Positions 1 through 5,033 of a stretch of DNA of 5,045 nt are shown here, piece after piece. Source of the stretch: CAYFUR01 sp964346275 (GTDB lineage Bacteria > Sumerlaeota > Sumerlaeia > SLMS01); NCBI GenBank assembly GCA_964346275.1, contig CAYFUR010000163.1:1-5045 (forward strand), written 5' to 3'. A program made the translations under genes and the position numbers. The notes below the pieces were generated by a model. It saw nothing but the letters and a program-made list of their open reading frames with translations, ran no database searches and had not been told where the DNA came from. Position 1 is the first letter of the stretch. Each line of letters starts with the position of its first letter.

Positions 1-56
1 AACTGCAAGGCTTTTTCGAGTTTCGAAGCCGATTCTGCCTCCTCGGAGAGCGACCC

Positions 57-70
57 CGCGGATTTCCGCG
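57..70 (-). repeat. Small GC-rich inverted repeat just after the yjbQ stop
   Basis: CGCGGATTTCCGCG is an inverted repeat with 6-base arms and a 2-base centre. As RNA it would form a 5-bp stem with a 4-base loop. It begins immediately after the yjbQ stop codon. No T-run follows on the minus strand, so it is not a canonical intrinsic terminator. It could stabilise the 3' end of the transcript or be chance. The remaining bases 1-56 hold no gene I can support. Confidence 0.3.
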
Positions 71-478
71 CTAGTCGCTCACGTGAACCACAAGACGGCG
101 GGTGTGGCTGGCGCGCCGGTGTTCCCAGAGATAAATCCCCTGCCACGTGCCCAGCGCCAGCGAGCCATCGACGATGGGAATCGCCAGGGAGGTCGATGTC
201 AGGATCGCCTTGATGTGCGAGGGCATGTCGTCGGGCCCCTCCATGGTGTGCGTATACAGCTTGTCGTTTTCCGGCACCAGGCGGTTGAGCCACGCCTCGA
301 GATCACGGGCCGCGGAGGGATCGGCGTTTTCCTGGATCGTCAGGCTGGCCGACGTGTGGCGGATAAAAACCGTGCACAGCCCCTCGTGGACATGGGATTC
401 CGTGACCGCTTTTTCCACATCGCGCGTCACTTCTTGCAGGCCCTGGCCCTTCGTATAGATAGAAAGCTCTTTGACCAT
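71..478 (-). CDS. yjbQ: YjbQ/UPF0047 family protein
   Basis: This 135-residue protein has the usual full length for the YjbQ (UPF0047) family, a small single-domain cytoplasmic protein. The family landmarks are visible: HTSASLTIQENADP at residues 41-54, EGPDDMPSHIK at about 80-90 with the conserved His88, and GTWQGIYLWEHR at 110-121. These conserved His, Asn, Asp, Glu and Arg residues line the putative ligand or metal pocket. Escherichia coli YjbQ has been reported to have a weak secondary thiamine-phosphate synthase activity, but the true physiological role of the family is unsettled, so the product name should stay at family level. The start is ATG at 478, with GAAGG (493-489) about ten bases upstream. 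The gene lies 91 bases downstream of the kinase gene on the same strand. That gap holds no clear terminator or promoter, so co-transcription with the kinase is possible. It ends in TAG and looks intact. Confidence 0.95.
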   Translation of the reverse strand: MVKELSIYTKGQGLQEVTRDVEKAVTESHVHEGLCTVFIRHTSASLTIQENADPSAARDLEAWLNRLVPENDKLYTHTMEGPDDMPSHIKAILTSTSLAIPIVDGSLALGTWQGIYLWEHRRASHTRRLVVHVSD

Positions 479-569
479 GTTTGGAAAGCCTTCGCCGAAA
501 GATCGCTTTGTCCCTGTTCGTCACAAGTAGCCCCGGTTCATGGGAAAGACAAAGGAAAAGCGGAATTCC

Positions 570-2000
570 TCAGGAACTCGAATCGTCAACCCCTAGCTGC
601 TCCGAGGCCAGCCGCGCGGCCATGGAGCGGATCAGCCGCAGCCCCAGCGCCGGATTGCATGTCACCAGCCGTTCCAGCTCCGACGCGTTGAACACGCACG
701 CATAGACGTCGCCCTGGGCATAGATGGAGGCTGTGCGCTGGCGGCCGGTCAATGTGGCGATCTCGCCCACAAAGGTTCCCTCGCGCGTTTCCACGGCAAT
801 GGTTTCCCCATCGCGGACAATCCGGATCGCCCCGTGGAGCAGCACATACGTGAGATATGATTCCTCCCCCTGGCGCGAAATCAACTGGCCATCTTCGAAG
901 CGGACCAGGTGCTTGAGAAATCCCGGCGTTTCGCAGAGGGAAGACCAGAGGGGATCGACCAGTTCTTCCAGCAGCCAGGGCAATTCGCTGTCCACCGGAT
1001 GTGCGCCGAGAACCTCGCCATATTCCGTTGTGGCGAGGTGGCCTGCGCCGCGAAGCCCCTTGATGCGCGCCAGCACCTCCGCCGCACAGCCGGGGCGGTC
1101 GCCGGGGCGCACGGCGATCAGTCCCATGATGATTTCTTCCAAATCGGGATTCACGCCGCTTCGAAAATCGGAAACCGGCGGCAGCCCGTGGGTCGCTTCA
1201 CGCTCTCCGCCGCGATACAGTTCGCGGTTCTTGGTCAGGTCCTTTCCCGTGCACAGGGCCCACACCGTCGCGCCAAGGCCGTAAAGATCGGTGCGCGCAT
1301 CAATCGATTCCTCGCTCAGCGAGCGTTGTTCCGGCGTCTGGTAGCCAGCCGTTCCGAGGCCCGGATCAATCATGTGCCAGGGCACGAGCGCTCCCTGGGA
1401 AATGCCGAAATCGGTGAGAATAAAACCACCGTCTTCATCCACGAGGATGTTCGCCGGCTTGATATCAAGGTGGAGAATCGAGGCGCCGTGCGCGGCATTC
1501 AGGGCGGACAGCATATCGGTCAGGACGCGCCAGGCCACTTCCTCTTCGAGCTGGGCCAGGTAACGCCGGTGGTCCTGGAGGCTGCCGAGTGGAAAATACT
1601 TCAGCACCAGGTAGGCAAGGTTGCCGTCAATTCCCCAATCGTAAACGCGGGGGATGCGGGGGTGCTTCAGGGCGAGGAGCGAGGAGATTTCGCGCTTCAG
1701 CAGTTTGCTGCTGTCGCGGTCGGGATTGTGGAAGATCTTAATGGCGACGGTTTCCGGAGGGGCGCTCGCGTCGGCCTCTTGCGGTTGCTCGAGGCGTTGT
1801 GCCTGAAAAACAGAACCGAAGCCTCCCGATCCCAGCCGCCGCTCGAGACGATAGCGGTAACGCCCATGGAGAATCCGTCCGGGCCCGACCCCCTGGATGT
1901 CTCCCGGATGAATCCGCTCCATCGGGAGCGTATCATCGGGCGCGCCGAATTCCGTCGTCTGTTCTTCTAAGCGGCGCGTCTTTTCCCAGTCAGTGCTCAT
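570..2000 (-). CDS. Ser/Thr protein kinase with C-terminal cyclic-nucleotide-binding domain
   Basis: This 476-residue protein is a fusion of a Hanks-type Ser/Thr kinase with a CAP/PKA-type cyclic-nucleotide-binding fold. Kinase landmarks in order: glycine loop GSGGFGSV (57-64), ATP-binding Lys88 in VAIK, helix-C Glu104, catalytic loop HLDIKPAN (177-184) with Asp179 and Asn184, DFG at 197-199, TPE at 222-224 in place of APE, Asp238 in DLYGLG, and Arg302 in GDRP. The catalytic residues are present, so it should be active. The usual HRD Arg is Leu178, which makes it a non-RD kinase. Residues from about 355 to 470 form the second domain. Its phosphate-binding cassette, GTFVGEIATLTGRQRTASI (408-426), keeps the Glu413 and Arg422-Thr423 pair that contact the cyclic phosphate in the CAP family. 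No membrane segment is seen, so it is probably cytosolic. The ATG at 2000 has only a weak purine-rich upstream sequence (GGGCGGA). Substrate and ligand are unknown. It is divergent from the membrane-protein gene and upstream of yjbQ. Confidence 0.93.
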   Translation of the reverse strand: MSTDWEKTRRLEEQTTEFGAPDDTLPMERIHPGDIQGVGPGRILHGRYRYRLERRLGSGGFGSVFQAQRLEQPQEADASAPPETVAIKIFHNPDRDSSKLLKREISSLLALKHPRIPRVYDWGIDGNLAYLVLKYFPLGSLQDHRRYLAQLEEEVAWRVLTDMLSALNAAHGASILHLDIKPANILVDEDGGFILTDFGISQGALVPWHMIDPGLGTAGYQTPEQRSLSEESIDARTDLYGLGATVWALCTGKDLTKNRELYRGGEREATHGLPPVSDFRSGVNPDLEEIIMGLIAVRPGDRPGCAAEVLARIKGLRGAGHLATTEYGEVLGAHPVDSELPWLLEELVDPLWSSLCETPGFLKHLVRFEDGQLISRQGEESYLTYVLLHGAIRIVRDGETIAVETREGTFVGEIATLTGRQRTASIYAQGDVYACVFNASELERLVTCNPALGLRLIRSMAARLASEQLGVDDSSS

Positions 2001-2152
2001 TCCGCCCGTCCATCAGAATCGTTAATGATTGAGTTCTGTCTCACTCTGAGCGGAAAAACAATCGTTTCCTTCCGGAGCCCGTTTTTCCTCGCGCGCAAAG
2101 GCCTCTTGCTGGAATAAATGGTAATCAATCCGAACGAGCAAGGAACCTTTCC
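2001..2152. promoter_or_regulatory. Divergent intergenic region between kinase and membrane-protein genes
   Basis: This 152-base spacer must hold the promoters of both the leftward kinase gene and the rightward membrane-protein gene. I see no good sigma70 -35/-10 pair on either strand. It does contain small symmetrical elements. AATCGTTAATGATT (2017-2030) is a near-palindrome with one mismatched pair. GGAAAAAC (2052-2059) and GTTTTTCC (2081-2088) are perfect 8-base inverted arms separated by 21 bases. AATCGTT occurs at 2017-2023 and again at 2060-2066, 43 bases apart, about four helical turns. These are candidate operator sites, unproven. Confidence 0.4.
2140..2144 (+). promoter_or_regulatory. 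Ribosome binding site deciding the GTG start of the membrane protein
   Basis: AAGGA lies 8 bases upstream of the GTG at 2153. This supports GTG 2153, and not the ATG at 2118, which is in a different frame, as the true translation start. Confidence 0.75.
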
Positions 2153-2866
2153 GTGTTTGAACGACCGACTTCCGTCACCGTCCTGGCCATTATTGGAATC
2201 ATTTTTGGATTTTTTGGGTTCATCTGCGCCCCCTTGGGTTTACTTTCGACGATCACCCAGGGCGCCACGACGGCGGTGCCGAACTTTCAGCAGGGGTTCC
2301 AAATGCAGCAGGTCGATCTGCCCGGCGGAGCCCAGGCCATGATGATCATCAATGGTGCTGTCTCCTTCATCGCGGCGATCATTCTGCTGACGGGGTCCAT
2401 CGCCAGTTTCCAGATGAAGCCGATCGCCCGCACCGCCATGAACACCTACGCCATCCTGGCAATTGTCAATAATCTCGTCTCGGTTGTCGTCCAGATCGTC
2501 ATCATGGGCCCCATGATCCAGCAGCAGATGCCGAATAACGAAATGTCCCCCGCGGCAACGTTTATCGGCATGGCCCTGGGGGCGGGATGCGCCGTTCTCT
2601 GCTACTCCATCTATCCCATTTGCGTTCTCTTCTTCTATAATCGCCGGCGGACCGCTGCGCTGTTTGAAACGGGCGGCGTTCCTCCGGAATACGCCGCCGG
2701 CGGTTATCCTCCCGCCTATCCTCCTGGCGCGGAATATCCCGGCCAGCAAGGCCAGCAACAGGCCCCCTGGGATCAGCCCGGACCGTGGAACCAACAGGCG
2801 CCATGGGAAAACCCTCCCGACGAGTATGAGGGACCGTATGACGACGATTACGGCCGCCGCGAATAG
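2153..2866 (+). CDS. Four-helix integral membrane protein with Pro/Gln/Trp/Tyr-rich tail
   Basis: I do not recognise a specific family. The 237-residue protein has four clear hydrophobic segments at about residues 8-31, 64-84, 97-119 and 134-161. A short N-terminus and the NRRR cluster at 163-166 after the last helix suggest that both ends face the cytoplasm. The loop between helices 1 and 2 (about 32-62) is Gln-rich and probably extracytoplasmic. Residues 167-237 form a disordered-looking tail with YPP/PPEY motifs, three imperfect hexapeptide repeats starting PW (205-222), and an acidic Asp/Tyr end. This layout resembles the many small bacterial membrane proteins with proline-rich cytoplasmic tails, whose functions are mostly unknown. 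It starts with GTG and has a good ribosome binding site. The gene stands alone on the plus strand, divergent from the kinase, which makes it a possible partner or substrate only by position. After its TAG the same frame stays open for 32 further codons with acidic composition (see 2867-2965). Confidence 0.88.
   Translation: MFERPTSVTVLAIIGIIFGFFGFICAPLGLLSTITQGATTAVPNFQQGFQMQQVDLPGGAQAMMIINGAVSFIAAIILLTGSIASFQMKPIARTAMNTYAILAIVNNLVSVVVQIVIMGPMIQQQMPNNEMSPAATFIGMALGAGCAVLCYSIYPICVLFFYNRRRTAALFETGGVPPEYAAGGYPPAYPPGAEYPGQQGQQQAPWDQPGPWNQQAPWENPPDEYEGPYDDDYGRRE
2765..2818 (+). repeat. Three in-frame hexapeptide repeats in the membrane-protein tail
   Basis: Residues 205-222 read PWDQPG, PWNQQA, PWENPP: three consecutive six-residue units sharing Pro-Trp then an acidic or amide residue. 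The 18-base units have diverged at DNA level, so this is an old or selected protein repeat and not a fresh duplication. It may be a short-motif docking tail. Confidence 0.6.
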
Positions 2867-2893
2867 AGGCGGGAGCAGCCCATGGGAGGAAGA

Positions 2894-2932
2894 GAGGACG
2901 AGGATGAGGATGAGGAAGATGACGAGGATGAG
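2894..2932 (+). repeat. Purine-rich hexanucleotide repeat of acidic codons
   Basis: From 2897 to 2932 six hexamers run in tandem: GACGAG, GATGAG, GATGAG, GAAGAT, GACGAG, GATGAG, preceded by GAG. The tract is almost entirely purine on the plus strand and could vary in length by slippage. It lies in the gap between two convergent genes and is in frame with the upstream membrane protein. Confidence 0.65.
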
Positions 2933-2940
2933 CGTCCTCG
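2923..2940. terminator. Possible bidirectional hairpin between convergent genes
   Basis: CGAGGA (2923-2928) and TCCTCG (2935-2940) form a 6-bp stem with a 6-base loop. Alternative pairing of GAGGACG (2894-2900) with CGTCCTC (2933-2939) is also possible. Its place between converging stop codons suits a shared terminator. Neither side carries a proper T-run, only pyrimidine-rich sequence, so the call is weak. Confidence 0.25.
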
Positions 2941-2987
2941 CCCTCTTTCCGGCATCTCTTTCTGAAAACTCCTGTGGATGAGCCTCT

Positions 2988-3950
2988 TTAGCTCTGTCGC
3001 GCCAGCACCCCGTCGGTGATTTGTTTCAGGATTTCAATCGCCTCGTTCGATTCGAATTGCTCCAGCGTTTCCTGCGCTTCCGTGGAAAAGGCCGCTGCTT
3101 TTTCCAACGAGGCATCGATGCCGCGATACTTTTTCACGTAGCCGTGAACCGTATCGAAGTCCCGCCCGTCGCTGAGCACCGCGAGAAGCGTTTTTCGGTC
3201 CTGGGCGTCCGCATTCTGAAGCGTGTGGAGGAGTGGGAGCGTCTGCTTGCCTTCGGCGAGATCGGCGCCCACGCGCTTGCCCCACTGGCCACCCTGGGCT
3301 TCGTAGTCCAGCGCGTCATCGGTAATCTGAAACGCCATGCCGAAGACGAGGCCATAGCGGAACATCGCTTTCACATCCTCGGGGCCCGCGCCTGCCACCA
3401 TTGCTCCCAGACCGGCGGAGGCGCTGAAGAGATAAGCCGTTTTCGACCGGATGATGGAAAAATAATCGTCCACACTGAGCCAGCTATCCCGCTTTTCGAT
3501 CTGATACATCTCCCCCTCGGTCATGCGCTGCGTCGTTTCCGAGAGCACCTTGACAATCGCGGGATCAAGAACCTGGAGAGCGTAATCAAAAGAGGTGGCG
3601 TAGAGATAGTCGGCCATGAGGATTGCCACATCGTCGCCCCAACGGGAATTCACCGTGGGCTTGCCGCGGCGAAGCGCCGCCTTGTCGATGACATCGTCAT
3701 GGAGCAGCGTCGCCACATGGAAAAGCTCGAGAGAGGCTCCGAGCCGCGAGTGATAATACTCGGAACCTTCGTAACCAAAGGCCCGGGCGGAGAGGCAAAG
3801 AATTGCCGGCCGGAGCAGCTTGCCCCGAAGCCCGCCAACATAGCGGGCGACCTGGTTCATCAAATCGCCCTCTACCTGCAATGCATTGTCCAGGTAGGAC
3901 TTCACCTGGGCCAGATCGTCTTTGAGAAAATCCCGGTAAACCGACTCCAC
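2988..3950 (-). CDS. All-trans long-chain polyprenyl diphosphate synthase
   Basis: This 320-residue enzyme belongs to the trans-isoprenyl diphosphate synthase family (IspB/HepT/SdsA-like). It condenses isopentenyl diphosphate onto an allylic diphosphate to build the prenyl tail, most likely for menaquinone or ubiquinone, in the cytosol or at the membrane. Visible motifs: GGLRGKLLRP (39-48) with the substrate-binding Lys44 and Arg47; the first Asp-rich motif DDVID (85-89) followed by RRGKP (94-98); FQITDD at 207-212 leading into the second Asp-rich motif DDALD (211-215); and GKRVGADLAEGKQTLP (224-239) with the late lysines. The residue five before the first Asp is small (Ala80), which by family rules fits a long product (about C35 to C50) and not farnesyl or geranylgeranyl diphosphate. 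Exact chain length cannot be read from the sequence. Start is GTG at 3950, with GAGG (3963-3960) nine bases upstream. It lies downstream of rbfA on the same strand and converges with the membrane-protein gene. Confidence 0.95.
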   Translation of the reverse strand: MESVYRDFLKDDLAQVKSYLDNALQVEGDLMNQVARYVGGLRGKLLRPAILCLSARAFGYEGSEYYHSRLGASLELFHVATLLHDDVIDKAALRRGKPTVNSRWGDDVAILMADYLYATSFDYALQVLDPAIVKVLSETTQRMTEGEMYQIEKRDSWLSVDDYFSIIRSKTAYLFSASAGLGAMVAGAGPEDVKAMFRYGLVFGMAFQITDDALDYEAQGGQWGKRVGADLAEGKQTLPLLHTLQNADAQDRKTLLAVLSDGRDFDTVHGYVKKYRGIDASLEKAAAFSTEAQETLEQFESNEAIEILKQITDGVLARQS

Positions 3951-4107
3951 GCAAACCTGCCTCGATAAATTGGGCGAACAGCCTGCGGCGGAGCAAACCC
4001 TTGTGGCAATCGACTTTGCGTCTCGTGAAAGTTTTCACAAAATCGGTTTGCTTCGGGCTCAACTCACACCCTCACGCATCAGGACGCCATATTATTGCCA
4101 AACCGGC
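3951..4107 (-). promoter_or_regulatory. Upstream region of the polyprenyl synthase gene
   Basis: The 157 bases between the rbfA stop and the synthase start are long enough for a separate promoter. A weak candidate on the minus strand pairs TTCCGA in the end of rbfA with TAATAT near 4090, 17 bases apart; the match is poor. A second feature is an inverted repeat, CGGTTTG (4044-4050) against CAAACCG (4099-4105), with a 48-base spacer, which may be chance. The most ordered element is the 14-base site listed separately at 4025-4038. No open frame here looks like a gene. Confidence 0.35.
4025..4038. promoter_or_regulatory. Candidate operator palindrome GTGAAA-GT-TTTCAC
   Basis: A perfect inverted repeat with 6-base arms and a 2-base centre lies 75 bases upstream of the synthase start codon. 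The size and symmetry fit a dimeric repressor or activator site. The cognate regulator is unknown; OmpR-type proteins such as the neighbour at 4532 usually bind direct repeats, so that neighbour is not an obvious fit. Confidence 0.35.
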
Positions 4108-4479
4108 TCACTCGGAATCTTTTTTCTCATCCTTACGCCGGATGCGTTGAAGCGCAGCATTCACTCGCTGATAATTCTGCTCCGAAGGGTCAAAGCGAAA
4201 GGACAAATCCGGGGCAAATTTGATATTGATTTCCTCCGCGACCCGGCTCCGCAGGTAATTCTTCGAATCTTCCAGCAACTCCTCCATGCTCTCCAGCGCC
4301 TCATCGTCATCGGGCAACTGACTATAAAACACCGTCGCATGGCGCAAATCTTTACTCATTTTGACTTGGGTGATGGTGACCAGCGACGGCAGGCGCGGAT
4401 CGGCCATTTCCTCGGAAAACAGGTGCGAAAGCGCGTGGCGAACCGCCTCGCCCACTCGTTTATCCCGGCTGTGCAGCAT
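4108..4479 (-). CDS. rbfA: 30S ribosome-binding factor A
   Basis: RbfA is a small KH-like protein that binds the 30S subunit during late 16S rRNA maturation and is needed for cold adaptation in Escherichia coli. From the chosen start the protein is 123 residues, close to the family norm. Recognisable segments are the N-terminal RDKRVGEAVRHAL helix (5-17), ADPRLPSLVTITQVKMSKDLRHATVFYSQL (26-55), which matches the family pattern DPRL..VTIT.V..S.DL..A.V, and the C-terminal strand APDLSFRFD (89-97). A charged, Lys/Glu/Asp-rich tail follows. An in-frame ATG at 4524 would add 15 residues but has no ribosome binding site, whereas GGAGA (4493-4489) sits nine bases before the ATG at 4479, so I prefer the latter. 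The usual neighbours infB and truB are absent here. Instead a winged-helix gene ends 52 bases upstream with no visible terminator, so the two may share a transcript. Confidence 0.93.
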   Translation of the reverse strand: MLHSRDKRVGEAVRHALSHLFSEEMADPRLPSLVTITQVKMSKDLRHATVFYSQLPDDDEALESMEELLEDSKNYLRSRVAEEINIKFAPDLSFRFDPSEQNYQRVNAALQRIRRKDEKKDSE

Positions 4480-4488
4480 GATTTCTTG

Positions 4489-4493
4489 TCTCC
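4489..4493 (-). promoter_or_regulatory. Ribosome binding site that fixes the rbfA start
   Basis: GGAGA on the minus strand lies nine bases before the ATG at 4479. The upstream in-frame ATG at 4524 is preceded by TTTAGCTAGCAA, which has no Shine-Dalgarno match. Confidence 0.7.
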
Positions 4494-4531
4494 GGTCTCT
4501 CTCCGCTTTGCACGGAGGACCCATTTGCTAG

Positions 4532-5032
4532 CTAAAGACAGATTTCCCTCGCAATGAAATTGATGGGCACCACCTCCGCCGGGCGCTCCAGAAGCGCCGG
4601 TTCCGGCGTTTCTTCCTCGAAAAAGACGTCTTCTCTCTCAAGCCGCAAGCGCAACCCCCAGGTCGCGTGGGTCTCGATCAGCGGTTCTTTCACGCCCGCC
4701 TGCTCGCCCAGGCGCTTTTCCAGGTTCGCCCGGTGAAAAGAAATCTGCTGGCGTTCCACCTGGGCATCCACCCACACGTAACGCTCGATACGTTCGTAGG
4801 GCACGCCTCGCCCCGCCTGGCGCGCCAGCAACTCCAGCAGGCGGAATTGCAGCCGCGTCAAGCGCACCTCGTGGCCGTCGAGCCGGATCTGCCCCGTGGA
4901 TCCCCGGCAGATGACCAGACGCGGCTCGCGGGAGGAAGAGATTTCCTCTTGCTGGCCTGTTAAGCTTTTTAGCTTGGCGGAAACAGGGGATTCGAAGGCT
5001 GCTGGAGCAGACGGCAGTTCCAATCCGTTCAC
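4532..5032 (-). CDS. OmpR/PhoB-type winged-helix regulator lacking a visible receiver domain (possibly 5' partial)
   Basis: The central part, about residues 47-133, matches the response-regulator C-terminal winged helix. IRLDGHEVRLTRLQFRLLELL (49-69) corresponds to the common beta-hairpin plus first helix with the L-T-x-x-[EQ]-F-x-L-L pattern. RGVPYERIERYVW (75-87) corresponds to the second helix, QISFHRANLEKRLGE (96-110) to the recognition helix, and IETHATWGLRLRLE (119-132) to the wing, with WGLRL in place of the usual RGxGY. Residues 1-46 are linker-like (Ser/Pro/Ala/Glu), and 133-166 form an acidic, Pro-bearing tail unlike typical response regulators. There is no receiver domain within the window. 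The GTG at 5032 lacks a ribosome binding site and the frame stays open to the window edge, so the true start, and perhaps an N-terminal domain, may lie outside. It probably binds DNA; target and signal are unknown. rbfA follows 52 bases downstream. Confidence 0.8.
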   Translation of the reverse strand: MNGLELPSAPAAFESPVSAKLKSLTGQQEEISSSREPRLVICRGSTGQIRLDGHEVRLTRLQFRLLELLARQAGRGVPYERIERYVWVDAQVERQQISFHRANLEKRLGEQAGVKEPLIETHATWGLRLRLEREDVFFEEETPEPALLERPAEVVPINFIAREICL

Positions 5033-5033
5033 G

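Larger units (their letters stand above)
2867..2965 (+). other. Acidic in-frame extension or 27-codon micro-ORF after the membrane protein
   Basis: Directly after the TAG at 2864-2866 the same reading frame stays open for 32 codons to a TGA at 2963-2965. It begins RREQPMGGRE, runs into an almost pure Glu/Asp stretch (13 acidic residues, codons 2894-2932), and ends RPRPLSGISF. The preceding protein already ends in an acidic, Arg-bearing sequence (DDDYGRRE), so the extension continues its character. Two readings fit. It may be the former or occasionally translated C-terminus of the membrane protein. It may instead be a separate micro-ORF starting at the ATG at 2882, which has GGGAG (2871-2875) 6 bases upstream. 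TAG also ends yjbQ and the winged-helix gene, so general amber reassignment is unlikely. Confidence 0.4.

Noticed and set aside
1..70. Minus-strand open frame reading Ser/Glu/Ala/Lys-rich sequence (EEAESASKLEKALQ) at the left edge
   Set aside because: It looks protein-like and is preceded by no stop, but there is no start codon or upstream coding signal. The other two minus-strand frames are also open over this short stretch, so it cannot be told from chance without sequence to the left.
479..569. Promoter for yjbQ in the gap after the kinase gene
   Set aside because: I could not find a -35/-10 pair of acceptable quality; only a modest GAAGG ribosome binding site is visible.
909..1970. Long plus-strand open frame (353 codons) opposite the kinase gene
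   Set aside because: The antisense strand carries a complete kinase plus nucleotide-binding domain with all motifs in order. The plus-strand frame shows no recognisable domain and is a by-product of codon bias.
3021..3968. Long plus-strand open frame (315 codons) opposite the prenyl synthase
   Set aside because: The minus-strand frame holds both Asp-rich catalytic motifs. The plus-strand product has no family resemblance and no ribosome binding site that I can defend.
3697..4062. Minus-strand 121-codon frame starting in the gap before the prenyl synthase
   Set aside because: It overlaps the first third of the synthase in another frame, and its translation is Arg/Gly/Pro-rich shadow sequence without motifs.
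4480..4524. Longer rbfA start at ATG 4524
   Set aside because: There is no ribosome binding site before it, and the extra 15 residues do not resemble an RbfA N-terminus. GGAGA precedes the internal ATG at good spacing.
3970..4557. Plus-strand open frame (195 codons) opposite rbfA
   Set aside because: It is a mirror of the rbfA coding sequence and flanking gaps, with no recognisable domain.
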